This document shows positions 26,710-34,925 of a DNA stretch of 64,000 nucleotides, in pieces. The notes under the pieces were generated by a model that ran no database searches, was not told where the DNA came from, and saw only the letters and a list, made by a program, of their open reading frames with translations. The DNA is from PALSA-505 sp963762615. Its GTDB lineage: Bacteria; Actinomycetota; Actinomycetes; Streptosporangiales; Streptosporangiaceae. The DNA lies in NCBI GenBank assembly GCA_963762615.1, contig CAVXLG010000013.1:620001-684000 (forward strand). Reading direction: 5' to 3'. Position 1 is the stretch's first letter; every line of letters begins with the position of its first letter. The position numbers and the translations under genes are program-made.

Positions 26710-27734
26710 CTATCTTTGCGCCGGGCCAGCCAGCCCGAGCCGGGCCGCGTGGGCGGCGGCGGCCCCGCGGGTCGGGGCATCCAGCTTCGCCAGCACGGCC
26801 GAGACGTGATGATCGACGGTCCTGGCGGACAGGAACAGCTTGGCGGCGATCTCGGCGTTGGTATGCCCGGCGGAGATCAGCTCGAGCACCTCGCGCTCGC
26901 GCCGGGTCAGCCCGAGCGGGTCGGCCTCGGTCGCGGTCCGCGGCCCGGCCGGGATAGACCGGATGCCAAGCGCGCGCATCGTGTGCCGGGTGAGCTGGGC
27001 AGCGGCGGATGCACCCAGGCCGGTGAAGATTTTCAGCGCCTCGCGCAGCGCCACCTCCTCGCTGGCATCGTGCAAGGCCAGCGCCGCCTCGTACGAGCAG
27101 TCCAGGCTGGCCCACACCCGTGACGCTTCCTGCCAGTCGCCCTCCGTCTGAAGCAGGTAGGGCCCGGCCGGGTCACCGCGCGGTGACCGATTCGACTTGG
27201 TGCGCCGAAGCCAGGCCCCGATCTCGCCGCGATCCCATCCGTCCGAGCCGGCTGCTGCATCATCGGCCAGTTCGGCCTCATATGCGGCTTCGTGCAGGTC
27301 GCCCTGCAGCCAGCGCGCCTCGGCGCGGGCCAGCCGTACCGGAATGATGCACTGCGACTCACCGGAGCCATCCGCGATCGCTGCCGCCTCGTCGAGATAC
27401 TGCCAGGCGCCGGGCTGGCCGCGCCTGGCTCTGATCACGCCGAGCACCTGCAGCGCGCGGAGCCCGTGTATCGGAGCGTCGGCGCTGGCCAGCAATTCGG
27501 TGCTGAGGGCCACCGCCTCATCCCAGCGCCCAGTCCGCTCCAGGGCAGCTGTCCGCTCCCCCCGCAGGTGAACCGCGAACGAACTGGCATCGTGTTCGTC
27601 GCAGTAGGCGATGCCCTCGGTGAAGTACCGCTCCGCCTCGGCGAATCGCCGGTGATCGGCATACACGGCGCAGAGATTGGCGTATGCCCGCGCCGCCTGT
27701 TCGTCAAGCCCCGCAGAGAGCGCGACCTCCAGCG
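26710..27734 (-). pseudogene. LuxR-family STAND regulator, C-terminal part only (5' truncated)
   Basis: About 340 residues of TPR-like helices (ALSAGLDEQAARAYANLCAV; FAEAERYFTEGIAYCDEHD; RWDEAVALSTELL) ending in a LuxR helix-turn-helix (LGLTRREREVLELISAGHTN; LFLSARTVDHHVSAVLAKL). Full-length members have about 900 aa with an N-terminal ATPase; that half is missing. At 27735 the homologous sequence stops abruptly and turns into a fragment of a phospholipase C gene. The open frame continues artificially into that fragment, and no ribosome site is apparent there. Without its ATPase the protein is unlikely to work normally. The neighbouring lectin gene may once have been its target. Confidence 0.8.
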
Positions 27735-27838
27735 CTAGCGGGCAACGGGCGGGCGAGGCGGGCCCGCCTCCTGGACCGGCATGGAGTTCGGCGCCGTGAT
27801 CGGGTACGGAATGCTCACGTCGAAGGTGCCCGCCAACG
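27735..27838 (-). pseudogene. Mosaic piece 1: phospholipase C 3' fragment
   Basis: 104 bp about 94% identical to 38583-38686, the last codons and stop of the phospholipase C gene, in the same orientation. It begins exactly at the stop codon (CTA on the plus strand) and abuts the truncated LuxR regulator. At its other end CCGCCAACG joins the GNAT fragment; both parents carry CCGCCAGCG at this point. Confidence 0.9.
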
Positions 27839-27915
27839 GGCCGATCTGATCGCGCGGCATCAGCGGCTCCGGTTCGTCCTGACCGGTGAGACGACGCCGT
27901 TCTGCTACCGGGACG
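27830..27915 (+). pseudogene. Mosaic piece 2: GNAT internal fragment
   Basis: 86 bp about 88% identical to 22002-22087 in the GNAT gene (QRADLIAWYQRLGF region). It overlaps piece 1 by the shared CCGCCA(A/G)CG and piece 3 by the shared GGACG. Confidence 0.9.
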
Positions 27916-27970
27916 TAGAAGGTCGCCCAGTTCGCCGCGCCCGTTGCCCAAGTGTCCCACAGGCCACCCC
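27911..27970 (-). pseudogene. Mosaic piece 3: VOC internal fragment
   Basis: 60 bp about 90% identical to 22990-23049 in the VOC gene (NWAIFYVQV region), same orientation as in the parent. Similarity ends at GGCCACCCC. The following 27971-28179 contains no recognised gene. Confidence 0.88.
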
Positions 27971-28179
27971 GACACCCGGGTGGTTGCCCGGAGGTCCACG
28001 TATGGCTACCGGATGAGGGCTAGCTGGGGCTTGCCCATGTTTGGGATCCCGTCGACCGGGAAGTCCGCGTTGTCTCGGGCAGATCGCCGTCGGCTTACCA
28101 GAGCATGAGCTCTCCCTGCCCGCTACGCGCGGAGCTGGAGACGACGGCTCCAGCGCCGAGGAAGTAGAGAGGGTTTGCG

Positions 28180-28611
28180 ATGACATCAGGCCTGCAAAGA
28201 GCCGCGTCAGTGACGGACGTCATGAGCCCGGCCCCGGTGACCAAGAGCCGCGCCCGCGGCAGAGGTTCTCAGGCGGCGCGCGGTGCGACCGCAGCGGGAC
28301 GCGGCAGGAAAACTGGCGCCGCGGCTGGCGCGCCCGGCGCGCGAACGAAGGCGGCGACCGCGACGCCAGCTGGCCAGTCCCTGGACCGAGCCCAGCACGC
28401 TCTTGATCAGGCTGCGCAGATGGAGAAGCAGCTGCGCGCCAGCTTGAAGGAGCACACCAAGGCGGTCAGCGCAGCCAAAGACGACCTCAACCGGCGCGAT
28501 CGCGACCTCAAGGCCATGAAGTCGCAGCTTAAGACCGCTAAGAAATCTTGTAAGCACGCTGCCAGGGAACTCAGCCAGGCTTCCAAGACAACGGCCGCTG
28601 CGATGAGGTGA
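28180..28611 (+). CDS. Basic, coiled-coil hypothetical protein
   Basis: 143 aa from ATG 28180, seven bases after GAGAGGG. The N-terminal half is low-complexity and very basic (KSRARGRGSQAARGATAAGR; GRKTGAAAGAPGARTKAA), like histone H1-like or nucleoid-associated tails. The C-terminal half is a predicted coiled coil (LDRAQHALDQAAQMEKQL; LNRRDRDLKAMKSQLKTAKK). No known domain is recognised. It could bind nucleic acid through the basic tail and dimerise through the coil; that is inference from composition. It stands alone between the gene-fragment mosaic and the antiporter cluster, and the 12-base palindrome CGCCACGTGGCG sits right after the stop. Confidence 0.6.
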   Translation: MTSGLQRAASVTDVMSPAPVTKSRARGRGSQAARGATAAGRGRKTGAAAGAPGARTKAATATPAGQSLDRAQHALDQAAQMEKQLRASLKEHTKAVSAAKDDLNRRDRDLKAMKSQLKTAKKSCKHAARELSQASKTTAAAMR

Positions 28612-28923
28612 CGCCACGTGGCGGCGCGCCTGTTCTGAGCAGTGCTCATGCCTTAGCTGCGGCAGCGGATGCCAGCGCCGTCCGCCCGGGCGCTTCGCGC
28701 CTGCCGCACCTGCCTCCCGGTGGCGGCATTCCGCAGGGTGCCAGCGACGGCGACGGTCGCCGAGGTCACTCGGCTCGGCTGCCTGACCGGCGCAAATGAC
28801 CTGCTGAACGCGGTTCTCGGCGGGGACAGGCGGCCGGCGGCCGGGGCACGTTTGCCGGATCGTCGGCAGGGAAGTGACGCGGGTGCCTGAGCCGCGAGAA
28901 CCTTCCGCCTGCACGGGGATGGC
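28612..28923. other. Intergenic stretch upstream of the antiporter cluster
   Basis: 312 bases with no supported gene; it opens with the palindrome CGCCACGTGGCG. It presumably holds the antiporter promoter. No ion-responsive riboswitch was recognised. Confidence 0.35.
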
Positions 28924-29427
28924 GTGACCGGCGAGGCGCCGCTCCGCCGCCGTGTCCAGGTCGCGCGCCGGGCGGGCGCCTGGCTGGCGTGGTGGGTCCT
29001 GCTCATGTCGTTCTGGGTCATCCTGGACGACTCCGTCGCCTCAGACGAACTGCTCGCCGGGGCCGGGGCCGCGGCCCTGGGGGCTTTGCTCGCCGAGCTT
29101 GCCTTCCACCAGGCAGGCACGCGGTTCGGGATTCGGGTCGAGTGGGTGGTCCCGGCGCTCAGCCTGCCGGCCCAGGTGGTAAAGGACACGGCCATCGTCT
29201 TCGCGGCGCTGTGGCGACGCCTGGCCCGCGGGGAAGAGCCGGCCAGCGGGTTCCGCGCGGTACCCGCCCGTTTCGGCAGCGACACCGCCGAGGGCCAGAC
29301 CCGGCGGGTGCTCCTGATCGGCGGGCGGTCCGTCGCCCCGAACTCGATCGCGGCAGGAATCGATCCCGACCGTGACGTGATGATCATCCACCAGCTGGTG
29401 GTGAACGAGGGAGAGGCGGTCGAGTGA
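28924..29427 (+). CDS. mrpE: Na+/H+ antiporter subunit E (MrpE/MnhE)
   Basis: 167 aa from GTG 28924. Two or three hydrophobic segments (WLAWWVLLMSFWVILDDSV; LLAGAGAAALGALLAEL; VVPALSLPAQVVKDTAIVF) and a cytoplasmic tail with GFRAVPARFGSDTAEGQTRR, APNSIAAGIDPDRDVMIIHQ and LVVNEG, the layout of MrpE. It opens a seven-gene cluster with 4-base GTGA overlaps, so it is probably the first cistron. MrpE is a small accessory subunit of the membrane antiporter complex. Confidence 0.9.
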   Translation: MTGEAPLRRRVQVARRAGAWLAWWVLLMSFWVILDDSVASDELLAGAGAAALGALLAELAFHQAGTRFGIRVEWVVPALSLPAQVVKDTAIVFAALWRRLARGEEPASGFRAVPARFGSDTAEGQTRRVLLIGGRSVAPNSIAAGIDPDRDVMIIHQLVVNEGEAVE

Positions 29428-29675
29428 ACGGGTTCGTCATCGCGGCCATCGCCATGCTCATCGGGACGATCCCGTGCGCGATGGTGATATGGCGGGGCGA
29501 AGTCATGGCGGCCGTGGTGGCCTACGAGGCCATCAGTTCCATTGTCGTGATGGTGTTGGTGCTGCTGGCCGAGGGTTTCCGGCGGTCGGGCGAGTTCGAG
29601 CTCCCGGTCCTGCTCGCGGTGCTCCTGTTCGGCAGCGGCCTGGTCTTCGTGCGGTTCCTGGAGCGGTGGCTGTGA
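29424..29675 (+). CDS. mrpF: Na+/H+ antiporter subunit F (MrpF/MnhF)
   Basis: 83 aa from GTG 29424, overlapping the MrpE stop. Three transmembrane helices: FVIAAIAMLIGTIPCAMVIW, VVAYEAISSIVVMVLVLLA and LPVLLAVLLFGSGLVFVRFL. MrpF is normally 80-100 aa. It is an integral part of the Mrp-type complex and is coupled to MrpE and MrpG by overlaps. Confidence 0.9.
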   Translation: MNGFVIAAIAMLIGTIPCAMVIWRGEVMAAVVAYEAISSIVVMVLVLLAEGFRRSGEFELPVLLAVLLFGSGLVFVRFLERWL

Positions 29676-30010
29676 GCGGCAGGGAAATCCTGGCAGACGT
29701 CCTGCTGAGCCTGGGCGTAGCGATCGCGCTCGCCTCGTCGATCGGCATCCTGGTCATGCGGGACGCCTACCAGAAGCTGCACTACGTGACGCCGGTCGCC
29801 CTGGTGGCCCCGCTGATCGTAGGACTGGCGGTCCTGGCGCAGACGGGCCTGACCGAGAACACGGCGCAGACCTGGCTAGCGCTGCTGTTCATCGTGATCG
29901 TCGGCCCGTTCCTGACCCATGCCACGGTCAGGGCCGCCCGGATCAGGGAGAAGGGCGACTGGCGCCCCGACGCTGGACGCGGTGACGGCTCGGCGGAGGA
30001 CAAGTCGTGA
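29672..30010 (+). CDS. mrpG: Na+/H+ antiporter subunit G (MrpG/MnhG)
   Basis: 112 aa from GTG 29672, overlapping the MrpF stop. Three helices (ILADVLLSLGVAIALASSIG; VTPVALVAPLIVGLAVLAQT; TWLALLFIVIVGPFLTHATV) with the family motif GILVMRDAYQKLHYVTPVAL between the first two. The tail is hydrophilic. It belongs to the PhaG/MnhG/YufB family. Confidence 0.92.
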   Translation: MSGREILADVLLSLGVAIALASSIGILVMRDAYQKLHYVTPVALVAPLIVGLAVLAQTGLTENTAQTWLALLFIVIVGPFLTHATVRAARIREKGDWRPDAGRGDGSAEDKS

Positions 30011-30324
30011 ACGCCGCCAGCGTGGTCGCCGTGGTCACGCGCTACTCGGCTTCGCCGGGGCTGATGGACGCCCTGCAGGCGACGATCCTGGTGCTCGTGG
30101 CGGCCGGCGCCACCGCTGTCACGCTGATCCGGGAGCCGGTCCGCCAAGTGATCGCGCTGAGCGCCTACGGGGTGCTGCTGGCCGTCTTGTTCCTGGCCTT
30201 CCAGGCCCCCGACGTCACCTTGTCCGAGCTCGCGGTGGGCGCTGTCGTGCTGCCGATCCTCCTGCTGCTGACCCTGGCCAAAGTCCGAGGGCGGGAGATC
30301 AAAGTCCGAGGTCGGGAGAAGTGA
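30007..30324 (+). CDS. DUF4040 / MbhD-like subunit (equivalent of the MrpA C-terminal part)
   Basis: 105 aa from GTG 30007, overlapping MrpG. Three helices: ALQATILVLVAAGATAVTLI, VIALSAYGVLLAVLFLAFQA and ELAVGAVVLPILLLLTLAKV, with APDVTLSELAVGA, the DUF4040 hallmark. In canonical Mrp systems this module is fused to the end of the large MrpA; in Mbh/Mbx respiratory complexes it is a separate subunit (MbhD). Here it is separate and the NuoL-like bulk of MrpA is absent. The C terminus contains a short repeat (KVRGREIKVRGREK). Confidence 0.85.
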   Translation: MNAASVVAVVTRYSASPGLMDALQATILVLVAAGATAVTLIREPVRQVIALSAYGVLLAVLFLAFQAPDVTLSELAVGAVVLPILLLLTLAKVRGREIKVRGREK

Positions 30325-31094
30325 AGCCGGGCCAGCGCCGCTGGGCCTTCCTGATCGCGATGGCCGGCCTGGCCGCGTTTTACTTGTGGGGCCTGTCCGG
30401 CCTGCCGGGGTTCGGCAACTACCCCGGGCCCTACGGGAACATCATCAACCGCATCGCGGTAGCCCAGACCAAGGCCACCGGCGTGGTCTCGGCCGTCAAC
30501 TTCGAGTACCGCGGATTCGACACCTTGGGTGAGGAGTTCATCCTCTTCGTCGCCGCCACCGGGGTGGCCACCGTGCTGCGGCACCTGCGAGACGAGCGGG
30601 AACGCGACGCCAGCGGCGAGGCCAGCGACGAGGCGACGGGCAGGGAGGTGCCCCCCACCAGCGGCGCGGTCCAGATGGTGGCGCTGGCCTTGACCGGACC
30701 CACCGTGGTCATTGGCTGGTTCCTGGCCTCGCACGCGCAGACCAGTCCCTCGGGCGGCTTCCAGGGCGGGATCGTACTGGCCACCGCCTTCGTCCTGATC
30801 TACCTGGCGGGGCAGTTCCTCGTCTTCAAGCGGATCAGCCCGGCCGACGCCACCGACGCCGTGGAGGCCGTGAGCGCCGGCGGCTTCGCCGCCGTCGGCA
30901 TCGCCGGGGTGGCGATGGGGCTGGCGTACCTCACCAACTTCCTGCCGCTCGGCACCACCCCAGGCGCCGTGAGCTCCTCCGGGACCATCGCCCTGATCAG
31001 CTTCTTCGTCGGCCTTGAGGTCGGCGCAGCGTTCGTCCTCATCGTGAGCGAACTAATGGACCAGACGCTCCTTTACCGGCAGGGAAGCCAGTAA
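30321..31094 (+). CDS. mrpB: MrpB-type subunit with MbhE-like N-terminal part
   Basis: 257 aa from GTG 30321, overlapping the DUF4040 stop. The first 100 residues resemble MbhE (LPGFGNYPGPYGNIINRIAV; AVNFEYRGFDTLGEEFILFV). The second part is the MnhB domain with helices around VQMVALALTGPTVVIGWFLA, then SHAQTSPSGGFQGGIVLATA and LISFFVGLEVGAAFVLIVSE. So it joins the MbhE and MbhF/MnhB functions in one chain. It is a membrane subunit thought to shape the ion path. Confidence 0.87.
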   Translation: MKPGQRRWAFLIAMAGLAAFYLWGLSGLPGFGNYPGPYGNIINRIAVAQTKATGVVSAVNFEYRGFDTLGEEFILFVAATGVATVLRHLRDERERDASGEASDEATGREVPPTSGAVQMVALALTGPTVVIGWFLASHAQTSPSGGFQGGIVLATAFVLIYLAGQFLVFKRISPADATDAVEAVSAGGFAAVGIAGVAMGLAYLTNFLPLGTTPGAVSSSGTIALISFFVGLEVGAAFVLIVSELMDQTLLYRQGSQ

Positions 31095-31438
31095 TGCAGA
31101 TCTTCCCGTTCGTGGTCGTGGCCTGGATCCTGGCCGTCGGCTTGTACGGCCTGGTCACCAGCCGCCACCTGGTGCACCTGATCATGTGCCTGATCGTCGT
31201 GCAGTCGTCCACCTACGTGCTGCTGCTGGGCGTCGGCTACAAGACCGGCGCGGCGGCTCCTTACTTCTTCGACATCCCGGTGCATACCCCCGCGGTCAAC
31301 CCCGTGGTGCAGGCCCTGGCGCTGACCGACGTGGTGGTCGAGGCGGCCGTGACCGCGCTGCTACTGGCCTTCGCCATCCAGGCGTACAAGCGGTTCGGCA
31401 CCCTCGACCCTCAAGAACTCGTTCAGCTCAAGGGCTGA
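31094..31438 (+). CDS. mrpC: NADH-quinone-oxidoreductase-K-like subunit C (MrpC/MnhC)
   Basis: 114 aa from ATG 31094, sharing one base with the MrpB stop. Three helices: FVVVAWILAVGLYGLVTSRH, VHLIMCLIVVQSSTYVLLLG and ALTDVVVEAAVTALLLAFAI, with ALALTDVVVEAA, the conserved NuoK/MrpC segment that carries the membrane Glu. It is homologous to complex I subunit NuoK. Confidence 0.92.
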   Translation: MQIFPFVVVAWILAVGLYGLVTSRHLVHLIMCLIVVQSSTYVLLLGVGYKTGAAAPYFFDIPVHTPAVNPVVQALALTDVVVEAAVTALLLAFAIQAYKRFGTLDPQELVQLKG

Positions 31439-31447
31439 GCGCGTGCC

Positions 31448-33283
31448 GTGAACCAGCTACCTGCCCTCGCCGTGGCTCTCCCGCTGATCGTGGCGGCGGC
31501 GATATCGGCGCTGAACCGGCTGATGGGCCGCAGACGCCGGCTGCTGGACGCGACCGCCATCGCCACCAGCGCGGTGGTCACTGCCGTCCTGCTGGTGCTC
31601 ATGGTGCAGAGCGCGCACGGTGACGTCGTCTACTGGTTCGCCGGCTTCAAGCCGTCCCACGACATCGCCATCGGCATCGACTTCTCCGCCGGGCCGCTCA
31701 GCACCGGCCTGGCGTGCCTGGCCGCGCTCCTGGTGACGGCGGCCATGACCTTTTCCTGGCGTTACTTCGAGCAGGTCAGCACCTACTACCACGCCCTCAT
31801 GCTCACATTCCTGGCGGGAATGGCCGGATTCTGCCTCACCGGCGACATCTTCGATCTGTTCGTGTGGTTCGAGCTGATGAGCGTGTCCGCGTACGCGCTG
31901 ACCGCATACCGGCCGGAAGAACGCGGGCCGATCCAGGGAGCGCTGAACTTCGCCATCACCAACAGCGTCGGCGCCTACCTGTCGCTGTCCGGCATCGTCC
32001 TCATCTATGCCCGCACGGGCGCCCTCAACATGGCCCAGATCGGGCGGGATATCGGCCGGCAACGGCCGGGCGGCCTCATCGTGGTCGCCTTCGTGCTCAT
32101 CATCGCTGGCCTGCTGATCAAGGGCGCCATCGTGCCGTTTCACTTCTGGCTCGCCGACGCCCACGCGGTAGCCCCCACCCCGGTCTGCGTGCTGTTCTCG
32201 GGTGTCATGGTGGAACTCGGGCTCTACGGCATCGCCCGGGTGTACTGGTCGATGTTCGGCCAGGCCCTCGGGCACCGGTCCGCCATCACCAGCGCCTTCC
32301 TCGCCCTCGGGCTGCTCACCGCGGTCGTGGGCGCGCTGTTCTGCTTCCGCGAGCGGCACCTCAAGCGACTGCTCGCGTTCTCCACCGTCAGCCACGCGGG
32401 CATGTTCCTGACCGGCATCGCCTTGCTCACCCCGCTCGGGCTGGCCGGCGCCGCCGTCTACGTGGCCGGGCACGCCCTCGTGAAGGCGGCCCTCTTCCTG
32501 TGCGTCGGCATCGTGCTGCACCGCCTCGGCTCGGTGAACGAGACCTCGCTGCACGGGCGGGGCCGCCGGTTGCGCGTTACCGGCGTGGTGTTCACCCTGG
32601 CCGCCCTCGGCCTGTCCGACCTGCCGCCGTTCGCCACCTTCCTGGGCAAGGGGTGGACCGAGGACAGCGCCGCAACCCGGGGCATGACCTGGGTCATCGT
32701 CATCTTCGTCGCCTCGTCAGTACTGGTCGGCGGGGCCGTGCTGCGCGTGGCCGGGGGCGTCTTCTACGGGCTGGGCGACCCGCCGGGCGAGGACCCGCAG
32801 ATGGCGCGGGAGGCCTCCGAGGAGACCAGCGAGACCAACAAGGCCAAGCAGCGCACCCCGCTGACCATGATCGTTCCCGCCGCCGTCCTGGTCGTGGGCT
32901 CGATCGGCATCGTCTTCGCGCCCCATCTCGGGGCGGCCGTGGAGGCCGGAGCCGTCCGGTTCCAGGACCAGGCGGCCTACAGCGCCACCGTGCTGTCCGG
33001 GGCGCACATCGCGCACCCCGCGACCATCGCCCCCGCCGAGGGTACCGGGATCACCATGTCGGCCGTCGCCACCGGCGTGGGCTCGACCGCCGGCGCCCTG
33101 GTCCTCGCCTTCCTCGCGCTTTACTGGCGGCGCCTGCCCGTGCTGCGCCGGGGATTCGAGCCCGGCCGGGGCCTGACGCGGCCCATTGAGCGCTTCCAGA
33201 GCGGGGTGGTCAATGACTACGTGACGTGGGTCGTCATCGGCCTCGCCTGCCTGGGCGGCGCGCTAGCGTTTGCTATCCGGTGA
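31448..33283 (+). CDS. mrpD: Proton-conducting ND2/ND5-like subunit D (MrpD/HyfB type)
   Basis: 611 aa from GTG 31448. The proton-conducting (PF00361-type) core is clear: FDLFVWFELMSVSAYALTAY (conserved Glu), LLIKGAIVPFHFWLADAHAV (conserved Lys, His), LKRLLAFSTVSHAGMFLTGI and AGHALVKAALFLCVGIVLHR (conserved Lys). About 14 helices are expected. It is the only large ion-translocating subunit in the cluster. It ends the cluster; the following gap has no ion-related gene. Confidence 0.92.
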   Translation: MNQLPALAVALPLIVAAAISALNRLMGRRRRLLDATAIATSAVVTAVLLVLMVQSAHGDVVYWFAGFKPSHDIAIGIDFSAGPLSTGLACLAALLVTAAMTFSWRYFEQVSTYYHALMLTFLAGMAGFCLTGDIFDLFVWFELMSVSAYALTAYRPEERGPIQGALNFAITNSVGAYLSLSGIVLIYARTGALNMAQIGRDIGRQRPGGLIVVAFVLIIAGLLIKGAIVPFHFWLADAHAVAPTPVCVLFSGVMVELGLYGIARVYWSMFGQALGHRSAITSAFLALGLLTAVVGALFCFRERHLKRLLAFSTVSHAGMFLTGIALLTPLGLAGAAVYVAGHALVKAALFLCVGIVLHRLGSVNETSLHGRGRRLRVTGVVFTLAALGLSDLPPFATFLGKGWTEDSAATRGMTWVIVIFVASSVLVGGAVLRVAGGVFYGLGDPPGEDPQMAREASEETSETNKAKQRTPLTMIVPAAVLVVGSIGIVFAPHLGAAVEAGAVRFQDQAAYSATVLSGAHIAHPATIAPAEGTGITMSAVATGVGSTAGALVLAFLALYWRRLPVLRRGFEPGRGLTRPIERFQSGVVNDYVTWVVIGLACLGGALAFAIR

Positions 33284-33592
33284 CGGTCCCGGACCGGGTG
33301 GAGGGCCTGCCTGACCCGCCGCGTACCCGGCCAGCGCCCAGGCTGCTGCCGCGGCGATGGCGCCCTTAGCCGCCAGCAGCAAGAGCGACCGCTGAAGGCA
33401 AGGCTTCAGGCATCAGGACCTGCCGCCGGCTGGCATCGGGCGCGCCGCTTCATCCTCCTTCCCTTAGCCGCTCAGGTTTGGACCAGTCGGCTGCGGGCAG
33501 CCGATGGGGCCTACGGAGCCAACGCGGACGACCTGCCCGTCGAGGTCGCCGGCTTCACCGCAGTCGCCGCCTTCACGGCACGAGAGGACTCC
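33284..33592. other. Intergenic stretch with a possible gene remnant
   Basis: 309 bases. A minus-strand frame from about 33400 to 33290 reads LQRSLLLLAAKGAIAAAAAW, ALAGYAAGQAGPPPG, resembling the first helix of FUSC-type membrane proteins, but it has no clear start and runs into the antiporter gene. No other gene is supported. Confidence 0.25.
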
Positions 33593-33667
33593 ATGTACAT
33601 AGGCATCGGTACGGTCGTCGTCATTGTCCTGATCGTCTTGCTCGTCCTTTTCCTGCGGAGGAGATGA
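33593..33667 (+). CDS. 24-aa single-helix membrane peptide
   Basis: ATG 33593 follows GAGAGGACT (5-6 base spacing) and encodes a 24-residue peptide. It is one continuous hydrophobic helix rich in Val, Leu and Ile, ending in FLRRR, a positive-inside anchor, before TGA 33665-33667. Similar tiny proteins that start MYIG and end with an Arg cluster occur widely in actinobacteria, without known function. It is about 140 bases upstream of the membrane protein of the GMC operon and may belong to that transcript. Confidence 0.55.
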   Translation: MYIGIGTVVVIVLIVLLVLFLRRR

Positions 33668-33804
33668 CCGCGCCCGTTTCCGCCGGGCGGGCGGCCCGGA
33701 ACCCGGGCCGGCCGCCCGGGATCAGCCCGTGCGCCTGGCAGCACCCGGCGGCCGACAGCGCCGGCGGCGCGTGCCGAGGCCATCACCAAGGGAAGGCGAG
33801 CCGG

Positions 33805-34290
33805 ATGGTATCGATCAAGGTCAAGCCCAGCGCCATCAAGAGCAGGCCTGCGGACCGGGCGGCGCACGGCATAGACCGGATGGTGCGCAACATCGAAACC
33901 GGCCGTTTCGAGCGCAGCCTGTCGGCGCTGACCGCGGCCGGTGCGCTGGTCACGGCGGCGGAAATTTATTTCGAGCATGACAGCGCCAGCTTCGGCAACA
34001 AGATGATGTGGCTGCCGGTCGTCCTCGGGCCGGTCGGCGCGGCGGCGGGCGTAGCCGGTTTTTTCAGCCGCCGGCTCGCCAAGACGGCTCTGCCGCTGGC
34101 GTCGGCGGCCATCGTGGCCAACGGCCTGCAGGGCACCTTCCTTCATGCGCGCGGCATCGCGCAGAAGCCGGGCGGCTGGTCCAATGCCCGCTACAACATG
34201 GAGACGGGCCCGCCGCTGCTCGCCCCGCTGCTGGTGACCATGGTCGGCGGTATGGGGCTCCTCGCCGCGATCTTGCGACGCGAAAAGTGA
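33805..34290 (+). CDS. Membrane protein of the GMC oxidoreductase operon
   Basis: 161 aa from ATG 33805 (GGAAGG upstream). A basic N-terminal tail precedes about four hydrophobic segments: LSALTAAGALVTAAEIYFEH, LPVVLGPVGAAAGVAGFFS, ALPLASAAIVANGLQGTFLH and LLAPLLVTMVGGMGLLAAIL. There is no Cys at all and no CxxCH, so it is not a c-type cytochrome. Its stop overlaps the start of the subunit-3-like gene, so the three genes are coupled. It may anchor the dehydrogenase or pass electrons to quinone; neither is shown by the sequence. Confidence 0.7.
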   Translation: MVSIKVKPSAIKSRPADRAAHGIDRMVRNIETGRFERSLSALTAAGALVTAAEIYFEHDSASFGNKMMWLPVVLGPVGAAAGVAGFFSRRLAKTALPLASAAIVANGLQGTFLHARGIAQKPGGWSNARYNMETGPPLLAPLLVTMVGGMGLLAAILRREK

Positions 34291-34925
34291 GCGACGCGAA
34301 CGGCACGCCGCGCGGCGGCCGGTTCCCTGGCTTCGACTCGGCCGCGCAGGCATCGCACTGGGACGCCACGACTGCGGGGGTGGTCCTGGCCCGGCTCGCA
34401 ATGCCGCCTGATGTCCGGTTCTTCACCCCCGCGGAGGAGGCCATCGCGACCGCGCTCTGCGATCAGCTTCTCGATCTGGGCGAGGGCGCCACGGTACCGG
34501 TGGTGAACCTGATCGACGCACGGCTGGCCGAGCAGGAGACCGACGGCTGGCGTTACGAAGACATGCCCGAAGACGGCCGGGCATGGCGGCAGTCACTCGC
34601 TGCCCTGGACGCGGATGCGGCCGTCCGGTATGGCTGCGGGTTCGCCGAAAGCTCCTCGCTCGACCAGGTCAAGCTGATCCAGGCGGTCCAGGATCTGGGT
34701 ACCGGCGACTGGCACGACCTGAATGCCGGGCACGTGTGGAGCTTGTGGACGCGCTATGCCTGCACGGCGTTCTACGCACACCCGTCGGCCTGGGACGAGA
34801 TCGGCTTTCCCGGCCCCGCTTATCCCCGCGGCTACAAGAACCCCGGCATCGATGCGCGCGAACCGTTCGAAGTCCGTGACGTCAAGCCGTCCGACGACCC
34901 GGTCCGCGGGGACGGCACGCGATGA
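34287..34925 (+). CDS. Gluconate 2-dehydrogenase subunit 3 family protein
   Basis: 212 aa from GTG 34287 with a 4-base overlap on both sides. Family features: RFFTPAEEAIATALCDQLL near residue 50, VNLIDARLAEQETDGWRYE, and the C-terminal SLWTRYACTAFYAHPSAWDE, IGFPGPAYPRGYKN. Subunit 3 is the small gamma chain that binds the GMC flavoprotein of gluconate, sorbose or related dehydrogenases. Usual members carry a Tat signal to export the complex; none is present here, so this complex would stay in the cytoplasm. Confidence 0.9.
   Translation: MSDANGTPRGGRFPGFDSAAQASHWDATTAGVVLARLAMPPDVRFFTPAEEAIATALCDQLLDLGEGATVPVVNLIDARLAEQETDGWRYEDMPEDGRAWRQSLAALDADAAVRYGCGFAESSSLDQVKLIQAVQDLGTGDWHDLNAGHVWSLWTRYACTAFYAHPSAWDEIGFPGPAYPRGYKNPGIDAREPFEVRDVKPSDDPVRGDGTR

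Noticed and set aside
33290..33420. A FUSC-type membrane protein fragment on the minus strand.
   Set aside because: Only one hydrophobic helix is visible, with no start and no second conserved segment; too short to call.
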